This document shows positions 39,029 through 48,275 of a stretch of 64,000 nucleotides of DNA, piece by piece. Each line of letters begins with the position of its first letter. The first letter of the stretch is position 1. Source of the DNA: Alcanivorax borkumensis SK2 (GTDB lineage: Bacteria; Pseudomonadota; Gammaproteobacteria; Pseudomonadales; Alcanivoracaceae); NCBI RefSeq assembly GCF_000009365.1, contig NC_008260.1, forward strand, positions 2,451,001 through 2,515,000, written 5' to 3'. The translations under genes were made by a program, and so were the position numbers. The notes beneath the pieces were generated by a model. The model was not told where the DNA came from, did not search any database, and was given only the letters and a program-made list of their open reading frames with translations.

Positions 39029-40069
39029 ATGCATGAAGACGTGCAGAATTATTACGGTAAACAACTGCACTCCAGTGCCGACCTGCAAACCAATGCCTGC
39101 TGCGATCAGGCGCCACCGGAATACCTGAAACCCCTGCTGGCGCAACTCCATGACGAAGTGATTAGCCGCTACTATGGCTGCGGCCTGGTTGCCCCTGAGC
39201 AACTGGAAGGCATGCGAATTTTGGATCTGGGCTCCGGCTCAGGCCGCGATGTCTACCTACTCTCTGCACTGGTCGGCGAAGAAGGAGAAGTGATCGGGGT
39301 GGACATGACCGATGAGCAGTTGGCTGTCGCCAACCGTCATCTGGACTATCACCGCGAGGCCTTTGGTCATAGCAAAAGTAATGTACGCTTCCTAAAAGGC
39401 TACATCGAAGAGCTCGACAAACTGGATTTACAGGACGGCTATTTCGACATTGTTATTTCCAACTGCGTGATCAACCTGAGCACCAACAAGGCCAAGGTCA
39501 TCGCCGACGTAAAACGGTTACTCAAACCCGGTGGCGAGTTCTTTTTTTCTGACGTTTATGCCGATCGTCGAATTCCTTCTGCCCTGGCCAAAGATCCCAT
39601 CCTGTATGGGGAGTGCCTGTCGGGAGCCTTGTACTGGAATGACTTCATCAACCTGAGCAAGCGCTGTGGGTTTGCAGATCCTCGGCTGGTGGAATCCCGC
39701 CCACTAACCATTGAAAACCCCGCAATCGAAAAAGCCCTAGGCAACATCCGCTTCTACTCGGCCACCTATCGGCTGTTCAATATCGACACTCTGGAGCCAG
39801 CCTGTGAGGATTATGGCCAGGCGGTAATCTATAAAGGCACACTCCCAAATAGCCGCGATACGTTCACCCTGGATGATCACCACGCTATTGAAGCGGGAAA
39901 AGTCTTCCCCGTTTGCGGCAACACGTGGCTCATGCTGGAAAAAAGCCGTTTCGCTGACCACTTCGAATTTATCGGTAACTTCGAAACCCATTACGGCATC
40001 TTTGCAGGCTGCGGATTGGATGTTCCTTTTTTGCAAACCAGCAACGCAGGAGCAGAGGCCTGTTGCTAA
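39029..40069 (+). CDS. arsM: ArsM-type arsenite S-adenosylmethionine methyltransferase
   Basis: ArsM adds methyl groups from SAM to As(III). The 346-residue protein has the SAM-binding motif LDLGSGSGRD (65-74) and cysteines at all three places known to bind arsenite in ArsM: Cys51 (YYGCGLV), Cys146 (SNCVINL) and Cys196 (GECLSGA). Further cysteines lie at 24-25 (NACC) and at the very C-terminus (345-346), as in longer ArsM proteins. The ATG follows GAGGAGAG. It is the first of three same-strand genes with a TVP38-reductase fusion and a DUF547 protein. No ArsR repressor or arsenite pump is visible. Antimony or other metalloid substrates cannot be ruled out. Confidence 0.88.
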   Translation: MHEDVQNYYGKQLHSSADLQTNACCDQAPPEYLKPLLAQLHDEVISRYYGCGLVAPEQLEGMRILDLGSGSGRDVYLLSALVGEEGEVIGVDMTDEQLAVANRHLDYHREAFGHSKSNVRFLKGYIEELDKLDLQDGYFDIVISNCVINLSTNKAKVIADVKRLLKPGGEFFFSDVYADRRIPSALAKDPILYGECLSGALYWNDFINLSKRCGFADPRLVESRPLTIENPAIEKALGNIRFYSATYRLFNIDTLEPACEDYGQAVIYKGTLPNSRDTFTLDDHHAIEAGKVFPVCGNTWLMLEKSRFADHFEFIGNFETHYGIFAGCGLDVPFLQTSNAGAEACC

Positions 40070-40160
40070 GTCACAGGTCTCTTCATGGTTGTAACATCCG
40101 GCCAGAAAAACCATCAAACCGTCATGCTTACTCTTATACGCACCACTAACAGGACCTGAC

Positions 40161-42305
40161 ATGAGTATCAAAAAAGGCCTCCTCTTCACTGCCCTAGCCG
40201 CGCTGATTGCCTGCTACTTTGTTTTTGATCTCGGCCAATATTTCAGCCTGGATTATATCAAGCAGCAGCAAAGTGCCTTTGATGCTCTCTATCAGGATAA
40301 TCCCGCGCTCATTCTCGGCGGCTTCTTCGGGCTATATGTGCTGGTCACCGCATTGAGCCTACCCGGCGCTGCCATCATGACCCTGGCAGCCGGGGCGCTG
40401 TTCGGTTTCTGGATCGCTCTGGTGATGGTTTCATTTGCCTCCTCTGCCGGCGCGACCTTGGCGTTCTTAGCATCGCGCTTTTTATTCCATGATGCGGTTC
40501 AGAGCCGCTTCGGCGAACGGCTGAAAAAACTCAACGAAGGGGTTAAGAAAGAAGGCGCATTTTATCTTTTCACTCTGCGTTTGGTGCCGGTGGTGCCGTT
40601 TTTTATCATTAACTTGGTAATGGGGTTAACGCCCATCAAAGCACGCACCTTCTACTGGGTCAGCCAAGTCGGCATGCTGGCGGGCACGGCCGTCTATGTA
40701 AACGCCGGAACCCAGCTCGGCCAAATTGACAGTCTTAAAGGACTGCTGTCTGTAGAACTCATCGGCGCCTTTGTGTTGCTCGGCATATTCCCCTGGATCG
40801 CCAAGGGCATCATGGCTCGCGTGCAAGCACGCAAAGTCTATAAAGGCTGGAAGAAACCGAAACAATTCGACCGCAACCTGATCGTTATCGGGGCAGGGGC
40901 CGCAGGCCTAGTAAGCGCCTACATTGCCGCCACCGTGAAAGCGAAAGTGACCCTGATCGAAAAACACAAAATGGGGGGCGACTGCCTGAACACTGGATGC
41001 GTACCCTCTAAGGCATTAATCAAAAGCGCCCGTGTTGCGTTCAATGACAAGCAGGCCGAAAAGTACGGCTTCGAGGCTATCAATAGCCGCTTCCGCTTCT
41101 CCAGCATGATGGAGCGGGTTCAACAGGTGATCGAGAAAATTGAACCCCATGATTCCGTGGAGCGTTATAGCGAACTAGGGGTGGACTGCCGTCAAGGCGA
41201 AGCGCGCTTCCTCTCGCCCTGGGAAGTGGAAATCCGCAACGGCGATCACGTGGAAACCCTCACCGCCCGCAGCATTATTATTGCCTCCGGCGCCCGCCCC
41301 TTTGTGCCACCGATTCCGGGCATCGAAGACATCGATATCCTCACCTCCGACAACCTTTGGCAGATTGAAGAACAACCCAAACGACTACTGGTACTGGGTG
41401 GCGGCCCCATCGGTTGTGAGCTAGCCCAGACCTTTGCCCGCCTGGGCAGCGAAGTCACCCAAATCGAAATGCTACCCCGACTGATGATTCGTGAAGATGC
41501 GGAAGCCAGCGAGATTGTCACCCGCTCACTAAAGGAAAGCGGCGTACACGTACTTACTAATCACAAAGCCGTTCGGTTCAGCGAAGAGAACAGCGAGAAA
41601 GTATTATTGGTTGAACACGATGGCAAAGAAACTGCCCTGCCTTTTGACCAGGTGCTAGTGGCCGTGGGTCGCAAGGCCAACACTGATGGCCTAGGCCTGG
41701 ATGCCCTGCAATTGCCCACCGAGACCAATGGCACTATCCAGACCAATGATCGCCTACAAAGCCGCTACCCCAACATCTATGCCTGTGGCGATGTGGCCGG
41801 CCCGTACCAGTTCACCCATACCGCCGCCCACCAAGCCTGGTATGCCAGCGTCAATGCCCTGTTTGGTTTCCTGAAAAGTTTCAAGGTGGATTACCGGGTG
41901 ATCCCCTGGTGCACCTTTACCGACCCGGAAGTGGCGCGCGTGGGCGTCAACGAGCAAGAAGCTGACGAACAAGGCATCGAATACGACATCACTCGTTACG
42001 GGATTGATGATCTGGACCGAGCTATTGCCGACAGTGCGGACCTTGGCTATGTAAAAGTCCTCACTGCCAAAGGCAGCGACAAAATCTTGGGTGTCACCAT
42101 CGTTGGCCAGCATGCGGGTGAATTGATCAGCGAATATGTGCTGGCCATGAAACACGGGCTAGGCCTGAACAAGATCCTCGGCACCATCCACATTTACCCG
42201 ACCATGGCCGAGGCTAACAAGTTTGCCGCCGGAGAATGGAAAAAAGCACGCAAGCCTGAAGGACTGTTACGTTGGGTAGAACGGATTCATAACGTGCGAC
42301 GATAA
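40161..42305 (+). CDS. TVP38-domain membrane protein fused to a flavin disulfide reductase
   Basis: A 714-residue fusion. Residues 1-225 form a TVP38/TMEM64 (DedA-like) membrane domain with several helices and the family motif FTLRLVPVVPFFIINLVMGLTPI. Residues 238-714 form a class I pyridine nucleotide-disulfide oxidoreductase: FAD site GAGAAG, redox pair Cys275/Cys280 in GGDCLNTGCVPSK, NAD(P) site GGGPIGCE, and the C-terminal IHIYPTMAEANK of the dimer interface. The reductase half resembles mercuric reductase but lacks the metal-binding cysteine pair at the C-terminus. Proteins of this build are often annotated as mercuric reductase; the true substrate is unknown. It follows arsM after 91 nt. 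Confidence 0.9.
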   Translation: MSIKKGLLFTALAALIACYFVFDLGQYFSLDYIKQQQSAFDALYQDNPALILGGFFGLYVLVTALSLPGAAIMTLAAGALFGFWIALVMVSFASSAGATLAFLASRFLFHDAVQSRFGERLKKLNEGVKKEGAFYLFTLRLVPVVPFFIINLVMGLTPIKARTFYWVSQVGMLAGTAVYVNAGTQLGQIDSLKGLLSVELIGAFVLLGIFPWIAKGIMARVQARKVYKGWKKPKQFDRNLIVIGAGAAGLVSAYIAATVKAKVTLIEKHKMGGDCLNTGCVPSKALIKSARVAFNDKQAEKYGFEAINSRFRFSSMMERVQQVIEKIEPHDSVERYSELGVDCRQGEARFLSPWEVEIRNGDHVETLTARSIIIASGARPFVPPIPGIEDIDILTSDNLWQIEEQPKRLLVLGGGPIGCELAQTFARLGSEVTQIEMLPRLMIREDAEASEIVTRSLKESGVHVLTNHKAVRFSEENSEKVLLVEHDGKETALPFDQVLVAVGRKANTDGLGLDALQLPTETNGTIQTNDRLQSRYPNIYACGDVAGPYQFTHTAAHQAWYASVNALFGFLKSFKVDYRVIPWCTFTDPEVARVGVNEQEADEQGIEYDITRYGIDDLDRAIADSADLGYVKVLTAKGSDKILGVTIVGQHAGELISEYVLAMKHGLGLNKILGTIHIYPTMAEANKFAAGEWKKARKPEGLLRWVERIHNVRR

Positions 42306-42376
42306 GCGGTCTCTGAAGAACACCTTTCATGCTTTGGCAGACCGCACTTGCATGGCAAAAACCAGTAGGAGTAACT

Positions 42377-43159
42377 ATGTTTATGCGCTTGCTAATATCC
42401 TTGTTGTTATTGCTTAGTAGCCCATTACTGGCGTTTGATCACAGTGGCTGGGACGCCCTGCTGAAAAAGCACGTCAGCTGGCAACGAAACGGTGTGGCCA
42501 GCGCAGTAAATTACGAGGGTATAGCAGCGGAACGAGCGGCTCTTAAGAAATATCTCAACAGCCTCTCCGCAGTGTCTGCCGACGCGTTCTCTCAGTTTAG
42601 CAACGACCAGCAACTCGCCTTCCTGATCAACGCCTACAACGCGTACACCATTGAGTTAATTCTGCGAGAACCCGGGCGCCCTGATTCTATCCGCGATATT
42701 GGCACCTTTTTCTCCGGCCCTTGGGACCAGCGCTTTTTTACCCTGCTCGGGCAAAAAAGAACCCTTGATGAAGTAGAGCACACACTTATCCGCGGCAACC
42801 CAAACCTCAAAGACCCCCGCATTCACTTTGCGGTCAATTGCGCCTCCATCGGTTGCCCTGCGTTGCGCCCGGAAGCCTTTGTCGGCGACCAACTTGAGCA
42901 ACAGTTGGTCGATAGCACCCAGCGTTTTCTCCGTGATCGTGAACGCAACCGCTACAACAGCGAAACAGACACCCTGGAAGTTTCGAAAATATTTGACTGG
43001 TACCAAGAGGATTTTGCAGAAAGCGCCGGCAGCTTATCCCTCTACCTCCAGCGGTATGCCAATATTTTAGACATACCCAACAACCGCCAAACGGCACTGG
43101 GCGAGGGCAGTATCAAGGTGCGATTTTTACCCTACAACTGGTCATTGAACGACCGGTAA
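42377..43159 (+). CDS. Exported DUF547 protein
   Basis: A 260-residue protein with a signal peptide (MFMRLLISLLLLLSSPLLA). The DUF547 core is plain: FLINAYNAYTIELIL, IRDIGTFFSGPWD, and the HFAVNCASIGCPALRPEAF stretch with two conserved cysteines. The ATG is set by AGGAGTAAC. DUF547 has no proven function; a periplasmic protein related to the preceding reductase is a fair guess from co-orientation, the 71-nt gap and the same association in other marine bacteria as I recall it. Confidence 0.88.
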   Translation: MFMRLLISLLLLLSSPLLAFDHSGWDALLKKHVSWQRNGVASAVNYEGIAAERAALKKYLNSLSAVSADAFSQFSNDQQLAFLINAYNAYTIELILREPGRPDSIRDIGTFFSGPWDQRFFTLLGQKRTLDEVEHTLIRGNPNLKDPRIHFAVNCASIGCPALRPEAFVGDQLEQQLVDSTQRFLRDRERNRYNSETDTLEVSKIFDWYQEDFAESAGSLSLYLQRYANILDIPNNRQTALGEGSIKVRFLPYNWSLNDR

Positions 43160-43367
43160 ACACACCCTACCAAGAGGAAAACGGCATGGAGGACACCTAC
43201 CACGAAACCCTCACTCGTCCCTTGCGAGGCACGGGCCTATCTTTTAACGGTGCGCAGCGGCTCGAACATAGAGCGGCAGCGCGAGCGCGCTCTGTCTCTC
43301 GACGTGGCTCCACCCTTTAAAATAAAAAATCGATTCGCGAGCGGTTAACTCTTCCACTCTCAACTAA

Positions 43368-44735
43368 TTACAGATATTCCAGCGCCTCAGCCACGTTACT
43401 AACGCCAATAATGTCCACCCCGTCTGGCAGCTTTCTAGGCAAGTTGGCTTTCGGCACAATGGCTTTTTTAAAGCCGTGTTTTACTGCTTCATAAAGCCGT
43501 TCCTGCCCTTGAGGAACCGGCCGAATTTCCCCGGACAAGCCCACCTCACCAAACACCACCAGCTCGCGCTCCAGCGCCCGGTCACGGAAGCTGGACACAA
43601 TAGCCAGCAATTGGGCCAAGTCTGCAGCCGTTTCGGTAACCTTCACACCACCCACCACATTCATGAACACATCCTGATCGCCTACCTGAATGCCACCATG
43701 GCGATGCAGTACCGCCAGCAACATGGCCAACCGATTCCCCTCCAACCCCACACAGATACGCCGAGGGTTACCGAAGTGGGAGGCGTCCACCAGTGCCTGC
43801 AGCTCCACCAGCAGCGGACGGGTTCCTTCCCAGACCACCGTTACCAGAGAACCGGAAGCGATCTCCTCGGCCCGGTTAAGGAAAATGGCGGAAGGATTTT
43901 TTACTTCCTTCAGCCCCTCGCCGGTCATGGCAAATACGCCCAGCTCGTTCACCGCCCCAAAACGATTCTTGAGGCCACGCAGGGTACGAAAGCGCGAATC
44001 CGTAGATCCTTCCAGCATCAGGGAACAATCAATCATGTGCTCCAATACCTTCGGCCCCGCCAGGGTGCCATCCTTGGTTACATGGCCCACCAGCAGCAGC
44101 ACTGTTCCCGTCTGCTTGGCAAAGCGAGTCAGAGCGGCAGCACATTCACGAACCTGAGCCACACTGCCCGGCGCCGACTGCAACGCCGCCAGAAACATGA
44201 CCTGGATAGAATCCACCACCAACACCTTCGGCATCTCCTTGCGGGCCAATTCGAGAATCTGCTCCACGTCAGTCTCCGCCGCCAGTCGCAGTTTTTCCTT
44301 GGGTAGCTTCAGGCGGTCAGCACGCATAGCCACTTGCGACAAGGATTCTTCGCCGGTGATATACAAACAGCTTTGGGAGTCAGAGAGCCTACACAGCGTT
44401 TGTAGTAGCAAGGTAGATTTCCCCGCACCGGGGTGCCCACCAATCAGAATGGCCGAACCAGGCACCAACCCGCCACCCAGCACTCGATCCAGCTCGCCCA
44501 TGCCGGAACTGATACGCGGGGTTTCTTCGAGCACAATATCATTGAGATTTTGCACTTCTGACAGCTGGCCGGAAAAGCCGCCCCGGCTGCCCGCCCCTTT
44601 TGATGATGGGGTAGCAGGATCGTGGACAAACTCTTGCAAGGTATTCCAGGCATTACAGGCCGGACACTGACCCTGCCATTTGGGAAAATCCGCTCCGCAA
44701 TCCGTGCATACAAACGCGATCTTTTTCTTGGCCAC
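43368..44735 (-). CDS. radA: DNA repair protein RadA
   Basis: RadA is a RecA-like ATPase that promotes branch migration during recombinational repair. The 455-residue protein has a zinc ribbon (CTDCGADFPKWQGQCPAC), Walker A GHPGAGKS, the RadA-specific LKNRFGAVNELG and a C-terminal Lon-protease-like domain (FGEVGLSGEIRPV). The GTG at 44735 has AAGGA 8 nt upstream; a TTG six bases earlier is too close to it. Normal length. Confidence 0.95.
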   Translation of the reverse strand: MAKKKIAFVCTDCGADFPKWQGQCPACNAWNTLQEFVHDPATPSSKGAGSRGGFSGQLSEVQNLNDIVLEETPRISSGMGELDRVLGGGLVPGSAILIGGHPGAGKSTLLLQTLCRLSDSQSCLYITGEESLSQVAMRADRLKLPKEKLRLAAETDVEQILELARKEMPKVLVVDSIQVMFLAALQSAPGSVAQVRECAAALTRFAKQTGTVLLLVGHVTKDGTLAGPKVLEHMIDCSLMLEGSTDSRFRTLRGLKNRFGAVNELGVFAMTGEGLKEVKNPSAIFLNRAEEIASGSLVTVVWEGTRPLLVELQALVDASHFGNPRRICVGLEGNRLAMLLAVLHRHGGIQVGDQDVFMNVVGGVKVTETAADLAQLLAIVSSFRDRALERELVVFGEVGLSGEIRPVPQGQERLYEAVKHGFKKAIVPKANLPRKLPDGVDIIGVSNVAEALEYL

Positions 44736-44843
44736 AAACAAATCCTTCTTGTGTATTGCTATCTACAAAGCCGCTGCAGGAACGTAGCGCAGCGGAGTAA
44801 CGCACGGAGTGCGGCCCCAAAGGGGTGAGCGCAGCGAATAACG

Positions 44844-44986
44844 CCGCTTGAGGTGCGAATTCGGGCCTGAAGGGAGCCAATCTTTTCTACACAAAGTGCG
44901 TAAAAACGCTGAGGATAAAATGGTTTACTCTGAGCGTTCAGCACGCTCTGTGATGAATTCGCACTTGATGTTCTCGCCTCAAGCGG
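44844..44986. repeat. Nested inverted repeats in the alr-radA spacer
   Basis: CCGCTTGAGG (44844-44853) pairs with CCTCAAGCGG (44977-44986), and GTGCGAATTC (44853-44862) with GAATTCGCAC (44955-44964). The right-hand pair is separated by 12 extra bases. The 92-bp core contains near-inverted copies of aacgctgag/ctgagcgtt. It is the only structure in the 273-bp spacer; no gene is present. Confidence 0.6.
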
Positions 44987-45008
44987 GACGCCTAAACTGA
45001 CCTTCGGA

Positions 45009-46070
45009 TCAGACGATAGTGCGTTCCGGTCTTTGCGTGATCTGGCAGAACAGCTCATAGCTGATTGTCCCACAGGCACGGGCCACGTCATCCACATCGA
45101 CCACGTCACCCCACAACTCCACCTCATCCCCCACGCTGGCACTCAAGCCGGTCACATCGATGGTGATCATATCCATGGAAACTCGCCCCACCAGCGTCGT
45201 AACGACCCCGTTCACCGCTACCGGCGTCCCGCTGGGCGCGTGGCGTGGGTAGCCATCGCCATAGCCCACTGCCACCACCCCGATTTGTCGTGGATCTGAG
45301 GCAGTCCAGGTAGCGCCATAACCCACGCTTTCACCAGCCTCAACAGCATTAATGGCGATCAAGCGTGCACTGAAGCGATGGCTGACTTGCAGACCAAGTT
45401 CCGCAGCAGTCTGCCAGTTAAACGGCGATGAGCCATACAACATGATCCCCGGCCGCACTCGCTGGGCATGGGCACGAGGGTAACGCAGTAAAGCAGCAGA
45501 GTTTGAAGCAGACAGCGGCAGCTGCAATTGCTCTGCTACACTTCCCGCCAGCAGTAGCTGTTTTTCGGAATGGATATCCTCATCCATATCCGCACAGGCA
45601 AAATGGCTCATCACGCCGACCGGAGCGTTACCTGCTTGGCTTAACCGTGCAGCCGCGCTCAAAGCTTCATTCGGGCGCAAACCCAGACGATTCATCCCCG
45701 CATTCACTTTCAACCAAATACGTACCGGGCACGGGTTCGCCAGCAGCAACTCCACTTGCCATAAGGAATGCACCACCACCTCAAGCGAGAGTCGCGCCGC
45801 TGCCTCTAGCTCTTCCGCATCGAAGAACCCTTCGGCAACCAATATTGGCAAGGCTATACCATGCTCACGCAGCGTCCGCGCCTCGTCCAGCACTGCCACG
45901 CCCAAACCCGACACGCTATCGAGCATGGTCTCTGCCGCCAGCAACAGCCCATGGCCGTAACCATTAGCCTTAACCATAGCAAACACTTGAGCATCACCGG
46001 CCAACTCCGCTGCGCGGAGTGCGTTGTTCCTGAGCGCGGCGAGACGAATTTCTACGCGCGTGCCTCTCAT
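45009..46070 (-). CDS. alr: Alanine racemase
   Basis: Alr converts L-alanine to D-alanine for peptidoglycan. The 353-residue enzyme has the PLP lysine in AMVKANGYGHG, VWLKVNAGMNRLG, and the catalytic tyrosine in the GYGATW region (VGYGATWTA), with an Arg-rich HAQRVRPGIMLYG. Fold type III PLP enzyme of normal length. It lies between dnaB and radA on the same strand, as in other gammaproteobacteria. Confidence 0.96.
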   Translation of the reverse strand: MRGTRVEIRLAALRNNALRAAELAGDAQVFAMVKANGYGHGLLLAAETMLDSVSGLGVAVLDEARTLREHGIALPILVAEGFFDAEELEAAARLSLEVVVHSLWQVELLLANPCPVRIWLKVNAGMNRLGLRPNEALSAAARLSQAGNAPVGVMSHFACADMDEDIHSEKQLLLAGSVAEQLQLPLSASNSAALLRYPRAHAQRVRPGIMLYGSSPFNWQTAAELGLQVSHRFSARLIAINAVEAGESVGYGATWTASDPRQIGVVAVGYGDGYPRHAPSGTPVAVNGVVTTLVGRVSMDMITIDVTGLSASVGDEVELWGDVVDVDDVARACGTISYELFCQITQRPERTIV

Positions 46071-46160
46071 AAAAATTGCAGTCCAGCGCCTAGTGGCTGA
46101 CGGTTAACCTTTAAAAAAGAGGGCTGCGCATTCAGCATCCAACCGCCTTCATTCTGCGTT

Positions 46161-47555
46161 TTATTCATCCCCTGCGGCCAACTGCGCATAATATTCCGGG
46201 GCCAGATCATCGAAGCGGGTGAACTCACCGCGGAAGGCTAGGCGTACGGTACCGATAGGACCATTACGCTGTTTGCCGATAATAATCTCGGCGACACCGC
46301 GCTCATTGCTGTCCTTGTTATACACCTCGTCCCGGTACAGGAAGACGATCAAATCCGCATCCTGCTCAATCGCCCCGGATTCACGTAGATCCGACATCAC
46401 AGGGCGTTTGTTGGGGCGTTGTTCCAGCGAGCGGTTCAACTGGGAGAGCGCCAGCACCGGACAATTCAGCTCCTTAGCGATCCCTTTTAGGGAGCGGGAA
46501 ATTTCCGAGATTTCGTTCACCCGGTTTTCCACCCCAGGCACCTGCATCAGCTGCAGGTAATCGACCATGATCAGGCCCAGCTCACCGCCACATTCGCGCG
46601 CTACCCGACGAGCACGGGCACGCATCTCCAGCGGGCTCAGTGCCGGGGTATCATCAATAAAAAAGCGTTGCTCACTGAGCATGTGAATGGCAGAAGTAAT
46701 GCGCGGCCAATCATCCTTTTCCAGATTACCGGAACGAATTGCCCCCTGATTGATGCGGCCCAGCGAGGACAACATCCGCATTACGATGGACTCCGCCGGC
46801 ATTTCCATGGAGAACACCAGCACGGGCTTGTTACTCTTGATCGCCACGTTTTCACACAGGTTCATGGCAAAGGTGGTCTTACCCATGGAAGGCCGGCCCG
46901 CAACCACGATCATGTCCGCCGGCTGCAGGCCCCCGGTCATTTTATCCAACTCTTCAAAACCAGACGTCAGGCCGGTAAGTGAACTCTTCGTTTTGTACAG
47001 CTCATCAATCCGGTCCACTGCTTTTTTAAGCACTGATTTGATGTTCTGCGGGCCATCGCCTTTTTTCTGCTGCTCAGCAATCTTGAAGATGGCGGATTCC
47101 GCTTCATCAAGAATTTCCAATGACTTGCGGCCCTCTGTATTAAACGCGCTGTCTGCCACCTTGTGGGACACATTGATCAACTGCCGCAGGATGCTGCGCT
47201 CACGGACAATATCCGAATAGGCAGTAATGTTGGCCGCACTGGGAGTGTTGCGGGCCAACTCAGACAGGTAGGTCATGCCGCCGATGGATTCCAACTGGCC
47301 CAGGTTATTCAGCGCCTGGGAGACGGTAACCAGGTCACTGGGGTTTTCTTCTTCCACCAGCTGGGCAATCACCTCGAAAATCTGGCGATGCTCCTTACGG
47401 TAAAAGTCCCTCGCGCCAACGCGCTCGGCCACATCATCCCAGGCGCTGTTATTGAGCAGCAAACCACCCAGCACCGCCTGCTCCGCCTCCACAGAGTTGG
47501 GGGGAATACGCAGGTTTTCAGGCAGATGTTTGTCCAGCGACATGGGTTCATTCAT
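46161..47555 (-). CDS. dnaB: Replicative DNA helicase DnaB
   Basis: DnaB is the hexameric helicase that opens the replication fork. The protein has about 464 residues, with an N-terminal domain (PPNSVEAEQAVLGGLLL) and a RecA-like helicase domain with Walker A GRPSMGKTT, EMPAESIVMRMLSS and the SDLRESGAIEQDADLI motif. No intein is present. ATG 47555 is preferred over a TTG at 47573; MSLDKH at 47543 is another option. No strong ribosome binding site. Confidence 0.96.
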   Translation of the reverse strand: MNEPMSLDKHLPENLRIPPNSVEAEQAVLGGLLLNNSAWDDVAERVGARDFYRKEHRQIFEVIAQLVEEENPSDLVTVSQALNNLGQLESIGGMTYLSELARNTPSAANITAYSDIVRERSILRQLINVSHKVADSAFNTEGRKSLEILDEAESAIFKIAEQQKKGDGPQNIKSVLKKAVDRIDELYKTKSSLTGLTSGFEELDKMTGGLQPADMIVVAGRPSMGKTTFAMNLCENVAIKSNKPVLVFSMEMPAESIVMRMLSSLGRINQGAIRSGNLEKDDWPRITSAIHMLSEQRFFIDDTPALSPLEMRARARRVARECGGELGLIMVDYLQLMQVPGVENRVNEISEISRSLKGIAKELNCPVLALSQLNRSLEQRPNKRPVMSDLRESGAIEQDADLIVFLYRDEVYNKDSNERGVAEIIIGKQRNGPIGTVRLAFRGEFTRFDDLAPEYYAQLAAGDE

Positions 47556-47573
47556 AGCAATAACTACAGCCAA

Positions 47574-47722
47574 GTTTTGAGCTACAAGCTACAAACCATA
47601 ACAAGAAAGAAGGCATAATCATTTGAAAGGCCTTATCCATGCCAAAACGCTAGGCGCGGCGGCTGGCATCCAAATTTAAGAGGCATTCTGGTCGCGTTGC
47701 AGTTTTCTGCTTGTAGCTACCA
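47574..47722. repeat. Inverted heptad-repeat element upstream of dnaB
   Basis: The left arm holds tandem GCTACAA units (from 47581). The right arm is inverted: on the minus strand it reads GCTACAA, GCAGAAA. The perfect 10-bp pair is AGCTACAAGC (47580-47589) / GCTTGTAGCT (47709-47718) around a core of about 120 bp. It is the same plan as the element between ribE and ribBA. Confidence 0.6.
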
Positions 47723-47724
47723 TT

Positions 47725-47756
47725 AAAAAGGGCACTGTCCTTTCAGACAATGCCCT
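47725..47756 (-). terminator. Terminator after rplI
   Basis: AGGGCACTGTC pairs with GACAATGCCCT (one mismatch) around CTTTCA, and the minus strand runs into TTTTT. It lies 52 bp after the rplI stop and ends the rpsF-priB-rpsR-rplI operon. Confidence 0.88.
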
Positions 47757-47807
47757 GATTCTGTCACCGCACCCCCGCAGGGGCAAACCGGTTGTCAGTT
47801 CTGTCGA

Positions 47808-48260
47808 TTACTCGGCAGGAACCACAGCCAGTTTGATGGCCACAGTGACCTCGGCGTGCAACGCCAGGTCAATTTCGAACTCACCGGTGGTGCGCAACGC
47901 ACCATGAGGCAGCTTCACTTCTGCTTTCTCAACATCCACACCAGTGGAAGAAGAAATGGCTTCCGCGATGTCGCGGGTGCCCACAGAACCAAACAGCTTG
48001 CCTTCGTCACCAGCTTTAGCGGCGATGGAAACGGTGGTTTCGTTCAGCTTCTCGGCGCGTTCCTGGGCAGCACCCAGCTGCTGTGCAGCGTGCTTTTCTA
48101 GCTCAGCACGACGCTGTTCCACTTCAGCCAAATTGGCTTTGGTGGCAGGCAGCGCTTTGCCTTGCGGGATCAGGAAGTTACGGCCGTAACCAGAACGTAC
48201 GTCTACAACTGCGCCCAAATCGCCCAGGTTCTTGATCGTTTCCAGCAGGATCACTTGCAT
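47808..48260 (-). CDS. rplI: 50S ribosomal protein L9
   Basis: L9 binds 23S rRNA and supports reading-frame fidelity. The 150-residue protein shows the N-terminal domain [36 protein letters not shown], the long central helix rich in Glu and Ala ([18 protein letters not shown]) and the C-terminal domain ([14 protein letters not shown]). Last gene of the ribosomal operon. Confidence 0.98.
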   Translation of the reverse strand: MQVILLETIKNLGDLGAVVDVRSGYGRNFLIPQGKALPATKANLAEVEQRRAELEKHAAQQLGAAQERAEKLNETTVSIAAKAGDEGKLFGSVGTRDIAEAISSSTGVDVEKAEVKLPHGALRTTGEFEIDLALHAEVTVAIKLAVVPAE

Positions 48261-48275
48261 GATGGTCCCCTCGGC

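Noticed and set aside
43476..44306. 276-codon frame antisense to radA
   Set aside because: Low-complexity His/Gln-rich shadow of radA.
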